Numbered from the stretch's first letter, positions 36,690-45,709 are shown. The stretch is DNA of 64,000 nt from Mycobacterium sp. DL440 (GCF_011745145.1 NZ_CP050191.1:186001-250000), one strand, 5' to 3'. The notes: a model not told the origin generated them from the sequence alone. Program-made: numbers and translations.

Positions 36690-36702
36690 CAGACTTAGTC
36701 TG
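36690..36702. promoter_or_regulatory. Second inverted repeat before the TetR gene
   Basis: CAGAC-TTA-GTCTG is perfect over 5 bp with a 3-base spacer and ends 5 bases before ATG 36708, a position suited to autoregulation. Confidence 0.45.
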
Positions 36703-36707
36703 TAGGA

Positions 36708-37313
36708 ATGTCGAGCCCGACCCGATGGGCCGGCGTGCCGCTGACGGACCGCCGGGCCGAACGCCGCGCCCTGCTGGTGGACGCGGCGTTCCGGTTGTTC
36801 GGGGACGGCGGTGAGGCAGCGGTCTCAGTGCGCTCGGTCTGCCGCGAATGTGGCCTGAACACCCGCTACTTCTACGAGAGCTTCGCCGACACCGACAACC
36901 TGCTCGGGGCCGTGTACGACGAGGTCAGCGCGGCCCTGGCCGTCGACGTCGACGCCGCGACGGCCGGGGCCGCAGACTCCCTGCGGGCCAGGACCCGCGC
37001 CGGAATCGCCGCGGTGCTGGGCTTCAGCTCGGCCGACCCGCGGCGGGGACGGGTGCTTTTCACCGACGCCAGGGCGAACCCGGTATTGGCCGCCCGACGC
37101 ACGGCGACCCAGGACCTGTTGCGCGCCGCCGTGCTGTCCGAGGGCGGCCGGCTGCATCCGGGGTCGGACCCGGTGGCTGCCCAGGTCGGTGCGGCCATGT
37201 ACACCGGAGCGATGGCCGAACTCGCCCAGCAGTGGCTGAGCGGCAACCTGGGCGACGACCTCGAGGTGGTGGTGGACTGTGCCCTCCGGTTGGTCCTCGG
37301 TGCCGCCAGTTAG
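36708..37313 (+). CDS. TetR-family regulator
   Basis: A 201-residue TetR regulator. The helix-turn-helix SVRSVCRECGLNTRYFYESF lies near residues 40-60, preceded by RRAERRALLVDAAFRLFGDGG. It is divergent from the MpaB-like gene with two inverted repeats between. Its stop overlaps the stop of the convergent DinB gene by 4 bases. Confidence 0.9.
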   Translation: MSSPTRWAGVPLTDRRAERRALLVDAAFRLFGDGGEAAVSVRSVCRECGLNTRYFYESFADTDNLLGAVYDEVSAALAVDVDAATAGAADSLRARTRAGIAAVLGFSSADPRRGRVLFTDARANPVLAARRTATQDLLRAAVLSEGGRLHPGSDPVAAQVGAAMYTGAMAELAQQWLSGNLGDDLEVVVDCALRLVLGAAS

Positions 37314-37909
37314 ACCCCGGCGGGCCGCCAGCGCTTGATCCACTCGGTCTCGGGCCACTGCTCCTCGGCCGCGAGCAACTCGTACATCGTTGCGCGGTCG
37401 ATCGATTCGCGAATGATGTCGGCATGGCCCGCGTGGCGGCTGAGTTCCTCGATCAGATGCATGGCCGTCCACCGCACCGACCAGTTGTCGACGTCCTGCG
37501 GGAACCACGGCACATCGTGGGGTACGGGCACGGCGGTGTCGAGGTCCCGCTCGGAGAACACCCGCAACGTCTCGGTGTTCTGGGCCTTGAGTGCCTCGAG
37601 TAGACCGGCCAGGGTCTCGTCCTCCCGCATCACGTACATATCGGCGTACTCGGCCGCCTGTTCCTCGAACGGGCGAGGATCTGCCGGTGGAAACTCCGGT
37701 CCGTACTCGGCTCGGGCGGTCCAGCTTTTCTGCACGGAGGTGATGTGCTTGATCAGACCGCCGACCGACAACGCGCTCACTGACGGGGTGGACCGGGCCT
37801 GCTCATCGGACAGGCCGTGCGCCACCGCGAGGAAGGCGTTTTGCTGAAAGGCGAGGAACCCGATGAGGTTCTGGCGCTCGTCGGCGGCGGGAGGCGGCAT
37901 TCCTGGCAT
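37310..37909 (-). CDS. DinB/DUF664-family protein
   Basis: A 199-residue four-helix metal-binding protein of the DinB superfamily, which includes mycothiol-dependent transferases. The likely metal ligands are His in GGLIKHITSV near residue 55 and the pair in HLIEELSRHAGHAD near 160. It follows another DinB-like gene with a 2-base gap (one operon), and is probably controlled by the WYL regulator that is divergent from that gene. A mycothiol-dependent reaction is a plausible guess, not shown. Confidence 0.88.
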   Translation of the reverse strand: MPGMPPPAADERQNLIGFLAFQQNAFLAVAHGLSDEQARSTPSVSALSVGGLIKHITSVQKSWTARAEYGPEFPPADPRPFEEQAAEYADMYVMREDETLAGLLEALKAQNTETLRVFSERDLDTAVPVPHDVPWFPQDVDNWSVRWTAMHLIEELSRHAGHADIIRESIDRATMYELLAAEEQWPETEWIKRWRPAGV

Positions 37910-37911
37910 GT

Positions 37912-38436
37912 TCAGTTCTCCTTCTTGTGGGATGAGTGGGCGTAAAGATCTCGGATACAGGCGATTTCGGCGCCGTGGTGGATCGCTTCCCGATGGATGT
38001 GCAGGACCAGCACGGCCATCGGCTCATTACCGTACGGCCCCTCGGCCGGCCCGCACGGGCGCTTCAGATCATCCTCACTCAGTGACCTGACGCCGTCGAT
38101 CCAAATTCGGTATGCGTCGTCGAGCTGGCTCAGCGCGGTGGCCGCATCGGTGGCGTACGGCCACGACTGGTAGTCCGCCGGCGGGCCGCCGTAGTGCGAG
38201 TGGTTGCGCATCGCGAACACGCCGACGATGACGTGTGCCAGCCGCCAGGCGATCGTGGTGAACGGTTCCGGTTGTGGCGGTGGATAACTGAAGTCGATGG
38301 CGCCGTCGGGGTGAACACTCCAGCAGGCGGGGACGGGTTGCCAGTTGTATTCGTCGTCAGTGAGGCCGTCCAATCGCGGCCTCAGTTGATTGGTCCAGTG
38401 GAAGTCCAGTTGATCGGCCAGAAGGTTTGTCCACAT
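37912..38436 (-). CDS. DinB-like protein
   Basis: A 174-residue DinB-superfamily protein with His in WRLAHVIVGVF and in LHIHREAIHHGAEIACIRDLY, the positions expected for the metal site. It is the first gene of a two-gene operon with the DinB/DUF664 gene downstream. The ATG lies 61 bases from the divergent WYL gene, with a TAGGAC inverted repeat between. Function unknown. Confidence 0.88.
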   Translation of the reverse strand: MWTNLLADQLDFHWTNQLRPRLDGLTDDEYNWQPVPACWSVHPDGAIDFSYPPPQPEPFTTIAWRLAHVIVGVFAMRNHSHYGGPPADYQSWPYATDAATALSQLDDAYRIWIDGVRSLSEDDLKRPCGPAEGPYGNEPMAVLVLHIHREAIHHGAEIACIRDLYAHSSHKKEN

Positions 38437-38457
38437 AGGACCACCGTCTCACGCATA

Positions 38458-38476
38458 TAGGACAGTTTCGGTCCTA
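38458..38476. promoter_or_regulatory. TAGGAC inverted repeat, likely WYL operator
   Basis: TAGGAC-7-GTCCTA is a perfect 6-bp inverted repeat. A third half site, ATAGGACC, stands at 38435-38442 over the start of the DinB-like gene. Half sites of this form are common before WYL/YafY-type regulators. Confidence 0.6.
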
Positions 38477-38497
38477 AAAGTGCGGCAGACTTCATGC

Positions 38498-39472
38498 ATG
38501 GCCGTAAGTAGCGAAACCACCGGCCGCGTGTTGCAACTCCTCGGGCTGTTGCAGTCGCGCCGGGCCTGGACGGGTGAAGAGTTGGCCGAACGGCTCGGTG
38601 TCACCACCCGCAGCGTCCGTCGTGACATCGAGAGGTTGCGCGAACTCGGGTATCCCGTCCACGCCAGCAAGGGGCAGGGCGGGGGCTACCAACTCGGCGC
38701 GGGCGCGGCACTGCCCCCGCTGCTGCTCGACCCCGACGAAGCCGTCGCGATGGCCGTCTGCCTGCGGCTGGCCGCCGGCGGAAGCGTCGCCGGCGTCGGC
38801 GAATCCGCCTTACGGGCGCTGTCGAAACTCGACCAGGTCATGCCCACCCGGTTGCGTTCCCAGGTCTCGGCGGTGCACGACGCCACCATCACCCTGGCCC
38901 CGAACTCCTCGGACTCGCCGGTGGAACCCGAGGTGCTGATGACCCTGGCCCGCGCCTGCCGCGACCGTGAGCAGGTGAACACCGACTACACCGACATCAG
39001 AGGCAACCACACCCAGCGGCGGCTGGAGCCCTATCAGCTGGTGACCACCGGCCGGCGCTGGTACCTGATGGCCTACGACCGCGACCGCGAGGACTGGCGC
39101 AGTCTGCGCTTGGACCGGATGTCCGCGGTGGCGGCCCGCGGCACCACCTTCGCGCCGCGCGAGGCGCCGGACGCGGCCGACTACGTGCGTCGCTCGATCA
39201 GCTCCTCGCCCTACCGCTACGTCGCCCGGGTGCGCTATCACGCCCCGCAAGAGATTGTGGCGCAGAAGTTTCCACCAGCGTCGGCCACCGTCGAGGCGGA
39301 CGGGCCCGACGCCTGCATCGTCACCACCGGCGCCGACGACCCCGAGCGCATGGTGCTCTACTTCGCCACCGTGGGTCACGACTTCGAGGTGCTCGAGCCG
39401 CCCGAGGTGGCTGGTGCCGTGCGCACGGTTTCGGCCCGTTTGCGGCGCGCCATCCCAGACAAGCAGACGTGA
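38498..39472 (+). CDS. WYL-domain transcriptional regulator (YafY-like)
   Basis: A 324-residue regulator. An N-terminal DeoR-like helix-turn-helix (WTGEELAERLGVTTRSVRRDI) is followed by a WYL domain with RRLEPYQLVTTGRRWYLMAYD near residue 180 and a C-terminal WCX region. WYL domains bind nucleic acid or nucleotides and often sense DNA stress or small ligands. ATG 38498 is preferred to an ATG four bases earlier in another frame. It is divergent from the two DinB-like genes and likely controls them. Confidence 0.9.
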   Translation: MAVSSETTGRVLQLLGLLQSRRAWTGEELAERLGVTTRSVRRDIERLRELGYPVHASKGQGGGYQLGAGAALPPLLLDPDEAVAMAVCLRLAAGGSVAGVGESALRALSKLDQVMPTRLRSQVSAVHDATITLAPNSSDSPVEPEVLMTLARACRDREQVNTDYTDIRGNHTQRRLEPYQLVTTGRRWYLMAYDRDREDWRSLRLDRMSAVAARGTTFAPREAPDAADYVRRSISSSPYRYVARVRYHAPQEIVAQKFPPASATVEADGPDACIVTTGADDPERMVLYFATVGHDFEVLEPPEVAGAVRTVSARLRRAIPDKQT

Positions 39473-39516
39473 ATGCACCCCCAATTGCCACATTTGGGGT
39501 AACCGGAGCGTCTGCT
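39462..39516 (+). terminator. Nested inverted repeat between convergent genes (GAGCAGAC family)
   Basis: AGCAGACG (39462-39469) pairs with CGTCTGCT (39509-39516), and CCCCAA (39479-39484) with TTGGGG (39494-39499) inside it. It overlaps the WYL stop and precedes the convergent nucleotidyltransferase stop, so it probably works as a bidirectional terminator. Confidence 0.6.
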
Positions 39517-39547
39517 CGCCAGGGGAAATGGTCAGGCAGCAGAAAGG

Positions 39548-40096
39548 TCAGGTGATCCCGAGGCGGTCGAGCAGCATCAGGAACGCGGCAGCGAAGTCGT
39601 TGTCGACGGTCGCGGCGCGCACCACGTCCCAGTCGACCTGCTCGCGTACTGCACGGGTGGCCGGCAGCAACGCCGCGAAGTCGCAATGGTGTTCGTTGAG
39701 CGACCGCAGCTTCTCCGACACCACCAGTGTCGGCGGCAACACCGGCATCCGGATCGCGAGCACGTCGAACACCTCGGCGGAGGCCAGCGTGGCCGCGTCC
39801 ACCGATACGCCGTTGAGTTGGTAGAGCACGTCGACCAGCACCTCGTCGTCGGGATAGGCCTTGAACAACCAGTCCTCGGGCACATGCACGATCTGAAACC
39901 CGGCCTTGCGCAACGTCACCTCGGCCGCCTCGGCGTCGGCCTCGGCCACCACGAAATCGACGTCGTGCACCGGTTCGGGCGCGCCGTACACCCACAGCGC
40001 ATAGCTGCCGCCGAGCGCGAAGTGCGGGCCATGCGCCTTGAGCGCCGCCGCGGCACGCTTCAGCGCGTCACGCAGGTCGTCGTTGCGGTCGAGCAT
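39548..40096 (-). CDS. Nucleotidyltransferase-fold protein (AbiEii/MenT-like)
   Basis: A 182-residue protein with the DNA polymerase beta-type nucleotidyltransferase signature GGSYALWVYGAPEPVHDVDFVV near residues 29-50 (GS motif, then DxD). This fold is found in AbiEii and MenT toxins and in aminoglycoside-type enzymes. No antitoxin gene lies beside it, so a toxin role is not supported. It is divergent from the endonuclease/phosphatase gene, 65 bases away. Confidence 0.8.
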   Translation of the reverse strand: MLDRNDDLRDALKRAAAALKAHGPHFALGGSYALWVYGAPEPVHDVDFVVAEADAEAAEVTLRKAGFQIVHVPEDWLFKAYPDDEVLVDVLYQLNGVSVDAATLASAEVFDVLAIRMPVLPPTLVVSEKLRSLNEHHCDFAALLPATRAVREQVDWDVVRAATVDNDFAAAFLMLLDRLGIT

Positions 40097-40145
40097 GTGC
40101 CATCCCGGATCGGTCGGGCATCGCCATGGTGGAGCCGATGCAGAG

Positions 40146-40162
40146 TGGGTACTGAGTACCCA
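40146..40162. promoter_or_regulatory. Perfect palindrome abutting the EEP start codon
   Basis: TGGGTAC-TGA-GTACCCA is a perfect 7-bp inverted repeat whose last base is the A of ATG 40162. It may be an operator or a structured start for a leaderless mRNA. Confidence 0.5.
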
Positions 40163-40914
40163 TGCGGCTGGCCACTTTCAACATCCTGCACGGACGCAGT
40201 GTCCACGACGGCGACGTGGACCTGGGCAGACTGGCCGCCGCGGTGGCCGAACTCGACGCCGACATCCTGGCGCTGCAGGAGGTCGACCTGGATCAGCCGC
40301 GCTCGGGCAAGGCTGATCTGACCGCCGTGGCCGCCCGGGCGATGAACGCGGTGCACCACCGGTTCGTCGCCGCGATCTCCGGAACCCCCGGCGCCACCTG
40401 GATGGCTGCGACCGGCCGCGAACAACCCGGCACCGCCGCCTACGGCATCGCCCTGCTCACCCGGTACCCGGTCGAGAACTGGCAGGTGTTGCGGCTTCCC
40501 CGGATCCCGGTCCGGTTCCCGATGTACGTCTCGGGGATCCGCCGGGTTCGGATCGTCCACGAAGAACCCCGGGCCGCGATGGTCGCCCGCATCGACACCC
40601 CACTCGGCGCGCTCACCGTGGCCAACACCCACCTGTCGTTCGTGCCGGGGTGGAACCGGGTGCAACTGCGGCATCTGGTGCGGGACCTGAGCGGTTTCCC
40701 GGCGCCGAGGCTCCTGATGGGAGATCTGAACTCGGGCGCGCCGGCGCACTGGCGTCAACTCGGGGCCACGCCCACGTTTCCCGCCGATACGCCCACGACG
40801 CAACTCGACCACATCCTCACCGACGACTCGACACTGTTCGCCACTGCCTGCGTGGCGCCGCACCTACCGATTTCGGATCATCGGGCGTTGGTCGTCGACA
40901 TTTCGGCGGGTTGA
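40162..40914 (+). CDS. Endonuclease/exonuclease/phosphatase family protein
   Basis: A 250-residue EEP-fold hydrolase. Catalytic motifs are in order: LATFNILHG (Asn), LALQEVD (Glu), ANTHLSF, MGDLNSG (Asp/Asn) and ISDHRALVV (Asp/His). Substrates in the family range from DNA to phosphoinositides and sphingomyelin; none can be told here. No signal peptide, so cytosolic. The alpha-mannosidase gene starts 18 bases after the stop, so it may be co-transcribed. Confidence 0.9.
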   Translation: MRLATFNILHGRSVHDGDVDLGRLAAAVAELDADILALQEVDLDQPRSGKADLTAVAARAMNAVHHRFVAAISGTPGATWMAATGREQPGTAAYGIALLTRYPVENWQVLRLPRIPVRFPMYVSGIRRVRIVHEEPRAAMVARIDTPLGALTVANTHLSFVPGWNRVQLRHLVRDLSGFPAPRLLMGDLNSGAPAHWRQLGATPTFPADTPTTQLDHILTDDSTLFATACVAPHLPISDHRALVVDISAG

Positions 40915-40932
40915 AGTCGTAGGGTTTTTCAG

Positions 40933-43900
40933 ATGCGCGTCCTGTCAGTGGAGACGACGGAGCTGTTTGCCGGGCCGGAGGATGCCCCTCGGCAGCTGGT
41001 GCGGGTGCGGTACGAGGCCTGCGCGGCGCCGACGCCGGTGCGGGTCAACGGGGACGGGCTGACCGGTGAGGCGATCGCCGCGCCTGGAGCCGGCGCCGTC
41101 GAGGTTCCGGTGGACGTCGAGCGAGGCGTACCCGGCGAGGTCCGGCGCGCCCGGGTGGGTTCGACCGACTTCGAGTTCACCGTGGCCGAACCGGGCTGGA
41201 CCATGTACATGATCAGCCACTTCCACTACGACCCGGTCTGGTGGAACACCCAGGCCGCCTACACCAGCGTCTGGACCGAGGATCCACCCGGCCAGTGCCG
41301 ACAGACCAATGGATTCGACCTGGTGCACGCACACCTGGAAATGGCCCGCCGCGAACCGGAATACAAGTTTGTCCTGGCCGAGGTCGACTACCTCAAGCCC
41401 TACTGGGACGCTCGGCCGGAAGACCGGGCCGACCTACGCCGGTTCATCGCCGAAGGCCGGGTCGAGATCATGGGCGGCACCTACAACGAGCCCAACACCA
41501 ACCTCACCAGCCCGGAGACCGCGATCCGGAACTTTGTGTCGGGCATGGGTTTTCAACGCGACGTGCTGGGTGCTGATCCGGCCACCGCGTGGCAGCTCGA
41601 CGTGTTCGGCCACGACCCGCAGTTTCCCGGGATGGCGGCCGACGTTGGCCTGACCTCCAGCTCGTGGGCCCGCGGACCGCACCACCAATGGGGGCCGATG
41701 CAGAACGACGGCGACCCCGAGCGCATGCAGTTCGCCAGCGAGTTCGAGTGGATCGCGCCGTCGGGCCGCGGGTTGCTCACCCACTACATGCCTGCGCATT
41801 ATTCGGCGGGATGGTGGATGGACTCCTCGGCCTCACTGTCCGAGGCCGAGGAATCCACCTACACGCTGTTCACCAAACTCAAGCGAGTTGCGTTGACCCG
41901 CAACGTGCTCCTACCGGTCGGCACCGACTACACCCCACCCAACAAATGGGTCACCCAGATCCACCGGGACTGGAACTCGCGGTACGTCTGGCCGAAGTTC
42001 GTGTGCGCGTTGCCGTCCGAATTCTTCACCGCGGTGCGGGCCGAAGCCGACGAACGCGGCATCACACCGTCCCCGCAGACCCGCGACATGAACCCGATCT
42101 ACACCGGCAAGGACGTCTCCTACATCGACACCAAGCAGGCAAACCGGGCCGCCGAGGACGCGGTGCTCGACGCCGAGCGGTTCGCGGTGTTCGCCGGACT
42201 GCTCGGCGGCGCGGACTACCCGCAGGCTGCGATGGCCAAGGCCTGGGTGCAGCTGGCCTACGGCGCACATCACGACGCCATCACCGGCTCGGAATCCGAT
42301 CAGGTCTACCTCGATCTGCTGACCGGCTGGCGCGACGCCTGGGAGCTGGGCGTCGGCGCCCGCGACAACGCCTTGCACCTGTTGTCCCAGGCCGTCGACG
42401 GATCAGTGGTGGTGTGGAACGCCGTGGCGCACAATCGGACCGACATCGTCACCGTGCACCTGGACGCACCGTTCTCCGGCGCGGTGTTCGACAGCGACGG
42501 CAACGAGGTTCCCGTGCTGATCGAGCACGATGGGGCGACGGTGAGCTGGCTGGCCCGTGACGTGCCGTCGCTGGGCTGGCAGTCCTACCGATTCGTCGCC
42601 GGCGCAGCACGCGGCTGGGAACCGCTGGCCGGTGCCGAGATCGCCAACGACCGGTACCGGCTGCGCGTCGACGCGGCCCGCGGCGGCGGGGTGTGCTCGC
42701 TCGTGGACGACGGGCGCGAGCTCATCGCCGACGGCGGCGTCGGCAACGAACTGGCGGTCTACGAGGAGTATTCGGCCCACCCCGAGGCCGGGGAAGGGCC
42801 CTGGCACCTGCTGCCCACGGGGCCGGTGGTGTGCTCGTCGGCCGGCCCGGCCGACGACGTGCAGTGTTACCGGAGCGCGCTCGGTCAGCGGGTGATCGTG
42901 CGAGGACGCATCGCAGATCTGTTGCGCTACACCCAGATCATCACGCTGTGGTCCGGTGTGGACCGGGTCGATTGCCGCACCGTCATCGATGAATTCGTCG
43001 GGGCGGACCGCCTGGTGCGGCTGCGTTGGCCCTGCCCGGTGCCCGGAGCGCTGCCGGTGAGCGAGGTCGGCGACGCGGTGATCGGCCGCGGATTCGGTCT
43101 GCTGCACGAGCATTCGGCCCACCACGCGGTGGACGCGGCACAACACCCGTGGACGCTGGACAACCCGGCCTACGGCTGGTTCGGGCTGTCGTCGGCCGTA
43201 CGCGTGCGTATCGGAGCCGATGCGGTGCGAGCCGTTTCAGTGGCCGAGGTGGTCGCTCCCGACGACGGCACCGACCCGCGCGATCTGATGGTGGCACTGG
43301 TGCGCGCCGGGGTAACAGCCACCTGCAGCGCCGCCGACAAACCCCGCTACGGCGACCTCACCGTGGACTCCAACCTGCCCGACACCCGGTTTGCGCTCGG
43401 CGGGCCCGATGAAAACCCCTTCACTGCAGCCGTTCTCGCCGAGGCTGACATCGCCTACACCGACGAGTTCAAACGCCAGATCGACGCAACGGGAACGGCC
43501 CGCGTCTGGGTGCCCGCCGCCGCCCCGTTGACCGAACAGTGGGTGCCAGGTGCCGATCTGCGTGGGGTGCGAACCTTGCCGGTCCTGATTCTGGCCGGCG
43601 ACCTCGACACGGTGGTCGATGACCTGGGTGACGCCGAGATCGTCGTCACCCAGCACGCCCCCGCGGTGGTCGAGCCGTTCGATGCCCGCACCGTCGCATT
43701 GCTGAATCGTGGTGTGCCGAGCTTCGCCATCGAGCCCGACGGCACCTTGCACACGTCACTGATGCGGTCCTGCACCGGCTGGCCGTCGGGCACCTGGATC
43801 GACCCGCCGCGCCGTACTGCACCGGACGGGTCCAACTTCCAATTGCAGCACTGGACACACACATTCGACTATGCACTGGTCACCGGTACCGGTGATTGGC

Positions 43901-45081
43901 GGGCCGCGGGTGTCGCACCCAGCGCCGCGGAGTTCAACCGGCCGCTGCAATCGGTGGTGGTCGATTCGGCCGCCGGCGGCGGACTGCCGCCGTGGGGATC
44001 GCTACTGGAGATCGAGCCGGCGGGCACCGTGCAACTGGGCGCGCTCAAGGCCACCGGGAATCCGCTCGCCTCGGGCAGCGTCCGCAGTGCCGATCCGGCC
44101 GACGGGGTCACCGCGCGCCTGGTCGAGATCACCGGCGGCGCTGCCGAGGTCACCATCCGCTCCGGGCTGCGCGCGGTCTCCACTGCCGTGAACCTGAATC
44201 TGCTGGAAGAGCCGGCGCCGGAGCAGCCCTCGCATCTGAGCTTGCACGGCTACCAGATCGCCACCGTATCCACTCAGCTCAACCTGCCGAAAGTGTTGCG
44301 TGGCGAGCACCAGCGGTTGGCGCCCGAAGCTGAGGCAGCACAGCCGCTCTACGCCCGGTACTGGCTGCACAATCGCGGTCCGGCACCGCTGGGCGGCCTG
44401 CCTGCCGTCGCGTACCTGCATCCGGAAAGCATTGCCGGGCAACCTGATGACGAGGTGGGGGTGCGGCTGACCGCGGCCAGTGACTGCACCGACGCCGCAC
44501 TGCACGGCCGGGTCCGACTGTATGGCCCGCCGGGCTGGGACGTGCGGCCCGCAGAGCTGCCCTTTGTCCTTCCACCTGGCGAGCATCTGGAAACCGATGT
44601 GGTGTTGGGCATCCCGGCCGGGGCCGCACCCGGGCTGTACCCGTTGCGCGCCGAGCTTGCGGTGACGGGCAGCGGATCGGATGCGCTGCCGCCGTCATGG
44701 CGTCAGGTGGTCGAGGACGTCTGCATCGTCACGATCGGTGAACCCGGCGGTGACACCGGAGCCCAGGTGCTCAAGCTGGTGTCCGAGCCGGCGGCCGTCG
44801 ATGTCAAGGCCGGTGAGACCGCTCGACTGTCGGTGGAGGTCGGCACCGACGCGCTCGCCGGCCTGAGTGCCGAGGCACACCTGATCAGCCCATGGGGAAC
44901 CTGGGAGTGGATGGGACCGGCCGCACTCGGCGTCGAGGTGCCCGCGGCGGGTACCGCCGAGATCTGGTTCGACGTCTCGCCGCCATCGTGGGTCGAACCG
45001 GGGCAGTGGTGGGCGTTGATCCGGGTGGGTTGCGCCGGGCGGCTGGTCTATTCGCCGGCGGTGAAGGTGACGGTCCGATGA
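40933..45081 (+). CDS. GH38 alpha-mannosidase
   Basis: A 1382-residue glycoside hydrolase family 38 enzyme, in the place of Rv0648 (which I recall as about 1215 residues). The metal motif HFHYDPVWW lies at residues 96-104 and the nucleophile Asp 223 in WQLDVFGHDPQ. GAHHDAITGSE near 440 matches the family's HHDAITGT. The second half holds the mannosidase beta domains and a C-terminal NPCBM-associated, Ig-like domain (VKAGETARLSVEV onwards). No signal peptide is visible, so it may act on cytosolic or recycled mannosides. It overlaps the next gene by ATGA and is followed by a ROK sugar kinase, which supports a mannose-recycling operon. Confidence 0.93.
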   Translation: MRVLSVETTELFAGPEDAPRQLVRVRYEACAAPTPVRVNGDGLTGEAIAAPGAGAVEVPVDVERGVPGEVRRARVGSTDFEFTVAEPGWTMYMISHFHYDPVWWNTQAAYTSVWTEDPPGQCRQTNGFDLVHAHLEMARREPEYKFVLAEVDYLKPYWDARPEDRADLRRFIAEGRVEIMGGTYNEPNTNLTSPETAIRNFVSGMGFQRDVLGADPATAWQLDVFGHDPQFPGMAADVGLTSSSWARGPHHQWGPMQNDGDPERMQFASEFEWIAPSGRGLLTHYMPAHYSAGWWMDSSASLSEAEESTYTLFTKLKRVALTRNVLLPVGTDYTPPNKWVTQIHRDWNSRYVWPKFVCALPSEFFTAVRAEADERGITPSPQTRDMNPIYTGKDVSYIDTKQANRAAEDAVLDAERFAVFAGLLGGADYPQAAMAKAWVQLAYGAHHDAITGSESDQVYLDLLTGWRDAWELGVGARDNALHLLSQAVDGSVVVWNAVAHNRTDIVTVHLDAPFSGAVFDSDGNEVPVLIEHDGATVSWLARDVPSLGWQSYRFVAGAARGWEPLAGAEIANDRYRLRVDAARGGGVCSLVDDGRELIADGGVGNELAVYEEYSAHPEAGEGPWHLLPTGPVVCSSAGPADDVQCYRSALGQRVIVRGRIADLLRYTQIITLWSGVDRVDCRTVIDEFVGADRLVRLRWPCPVPGALPVSEVGDAVIGRGFGLLHEHSAHHAVDAAQHPWTLDNPAYGWFGLSSAVRVRIGADAVRAVSVAEVVAPDDGTDPRDLMVALVRAGVTATCSAADKPRYGDLTVDSNLPDTRFALGGPDENPFTAAVLAEADIAYTDEFKRQIDATGTARVWVPAAAPLTEQWVPGADLRGVRTLPVLILAGDLDTVVDDLGDAEIVVTQHAPAVVEPFDARTVALLNRGVPSFAIEPDGTLHTSLMRSCTGWPSGTWIDPPRRTAPDGSNFQLQHWTHTFDYALVTGTGDWRAAGVAPSAAEFNRPLQSVVVDSAAGGGLPPWGSLLEIEPAGTVQLGALKATGNPLASGSVRSADPADGVTARLVEITGGAAEVTIRSGLRAVSTAVNLNLLEEPAPEQPSHLSLHGYQIATVSTQLNLPKVLRGEHQRLAPEAEAAQPLYARYWLHNRGPAPLGGLPAVAYLHPESIAGQPDDEVGVRLTAASDCTDAALHGRVRLYGPPGWDVRPAELPFVLPPGEHLETDVVLGIPAGAAPGLYPLRAELAVTGSGSDALPPSWRQVVEDVCIVTIGEPGGDTGAQVLKLVSEPAAVDVKAGETARLSVEVGTDALAGLSAEAHLISPWGTWEWMGPAALGVEVPAAGTAEIWFDVSPPSWVEPGQWWALIRVGCAGRLVYSPAVKVTVR

Positions 45082-45695
45082 ACCCGGTGACATATGCGGC
45101 ACGGGTGGCCGGAAAACCGGTGTCGATCAAGGAGATCGACGAGCGGGAGGCCGCGCTGCGGGCGGGGAACCGGGCCTCGGCGCTGCCACGCCCCGGAACC
45201 AGCGAGGGGCGTCAATTGCGCCGCTGGCTCACCCAGTTGGTGGTCGCCGAACGGGTGGTGGAGGGCGAGGCCGCCGCGCGAGGATTGTCGGGACTCGGCG
45301 CACCCGGTCAGGACGAGGTGCTGCCCGACACCGCGGCCAGGCTGGAGATCGGCAGCGTCGCCGCCGCCACGTTGGGTACCCCGCTGGCCCGTGCGGTGTT
45401 CGCGGAGGTGACTGCTGCGGTTGATGTTTCAGAGGCGGAGGTGTCTGCCTACCACGCACGGAATCCACTGCGGTTCGCGCTGACACCGGGAGGCTCGCAC
45501 GGCTGGCATGGCCGCCCGGTCGCCCCGTCGCTGGATCAGGTGCGCTACCGGATAGCCGCGCACCTGCGGGCGGCCGCGCGCAGGCAGGCGTTCCGGCGGT
45601 GGCTCGACGCGCGGTGCGCCGCCCTGGTGGAACTTGCACCCGGGTACGAGCATCCCGGGGACCCCCGTCAACCGGACAACACGCACAAGCATTAG
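45078..45695 (+). CDS. SurA-N/parvulin-like protein in the fabD2 position
   Basis: A 205-residue protein with no clear catalytic motif. YAARVAGKPVSIKEIDEREA resembles the N-terminal strand of SurA/PrsA-type foldases, and most of the rest is helical (LRRWLTQLVVAERVVEGEA, then IAAHLRAAARRQAFRRWLDARC). At this position M. tuberculosis Rv0649 is annotated as FabD2, an acyl transferase, but the GHSxG acyltransferase motif is absent here. It overlaps the alpha-mannosidase by ATGA and is followed by the ROK kinase after 14 bases, so it is probably a partner of that pair. Function unknown. Confidence 0.8.
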   Translation: MNPVTYAARVAGKPVSIKEIDEREAALRAGNRASALPRPGTSEGRQLRRWLTQLVVAERVVEGEAAARGLSGLGAPGQDEVLPDTAARLEIGSVAAATLGTPLARAVFAEVTAAVDVSEAEVSAYHARNPLRFALTPGGSHGWHGRPVAPSLDQVRYRIAAHLRAAARRQAFRRWLDARCAALVELAPGYEHPGDPRQPDNTHKH

Positions 45696-45709
45696 AGGTA
45701 GGACCTTGC

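Noticed and set aside
39548..40096. Nucleotidyltransferase as a toxin of a toxin-antitoxin pair
   Set aside because: No antitoxin-like gene adjoins it on the same strand.
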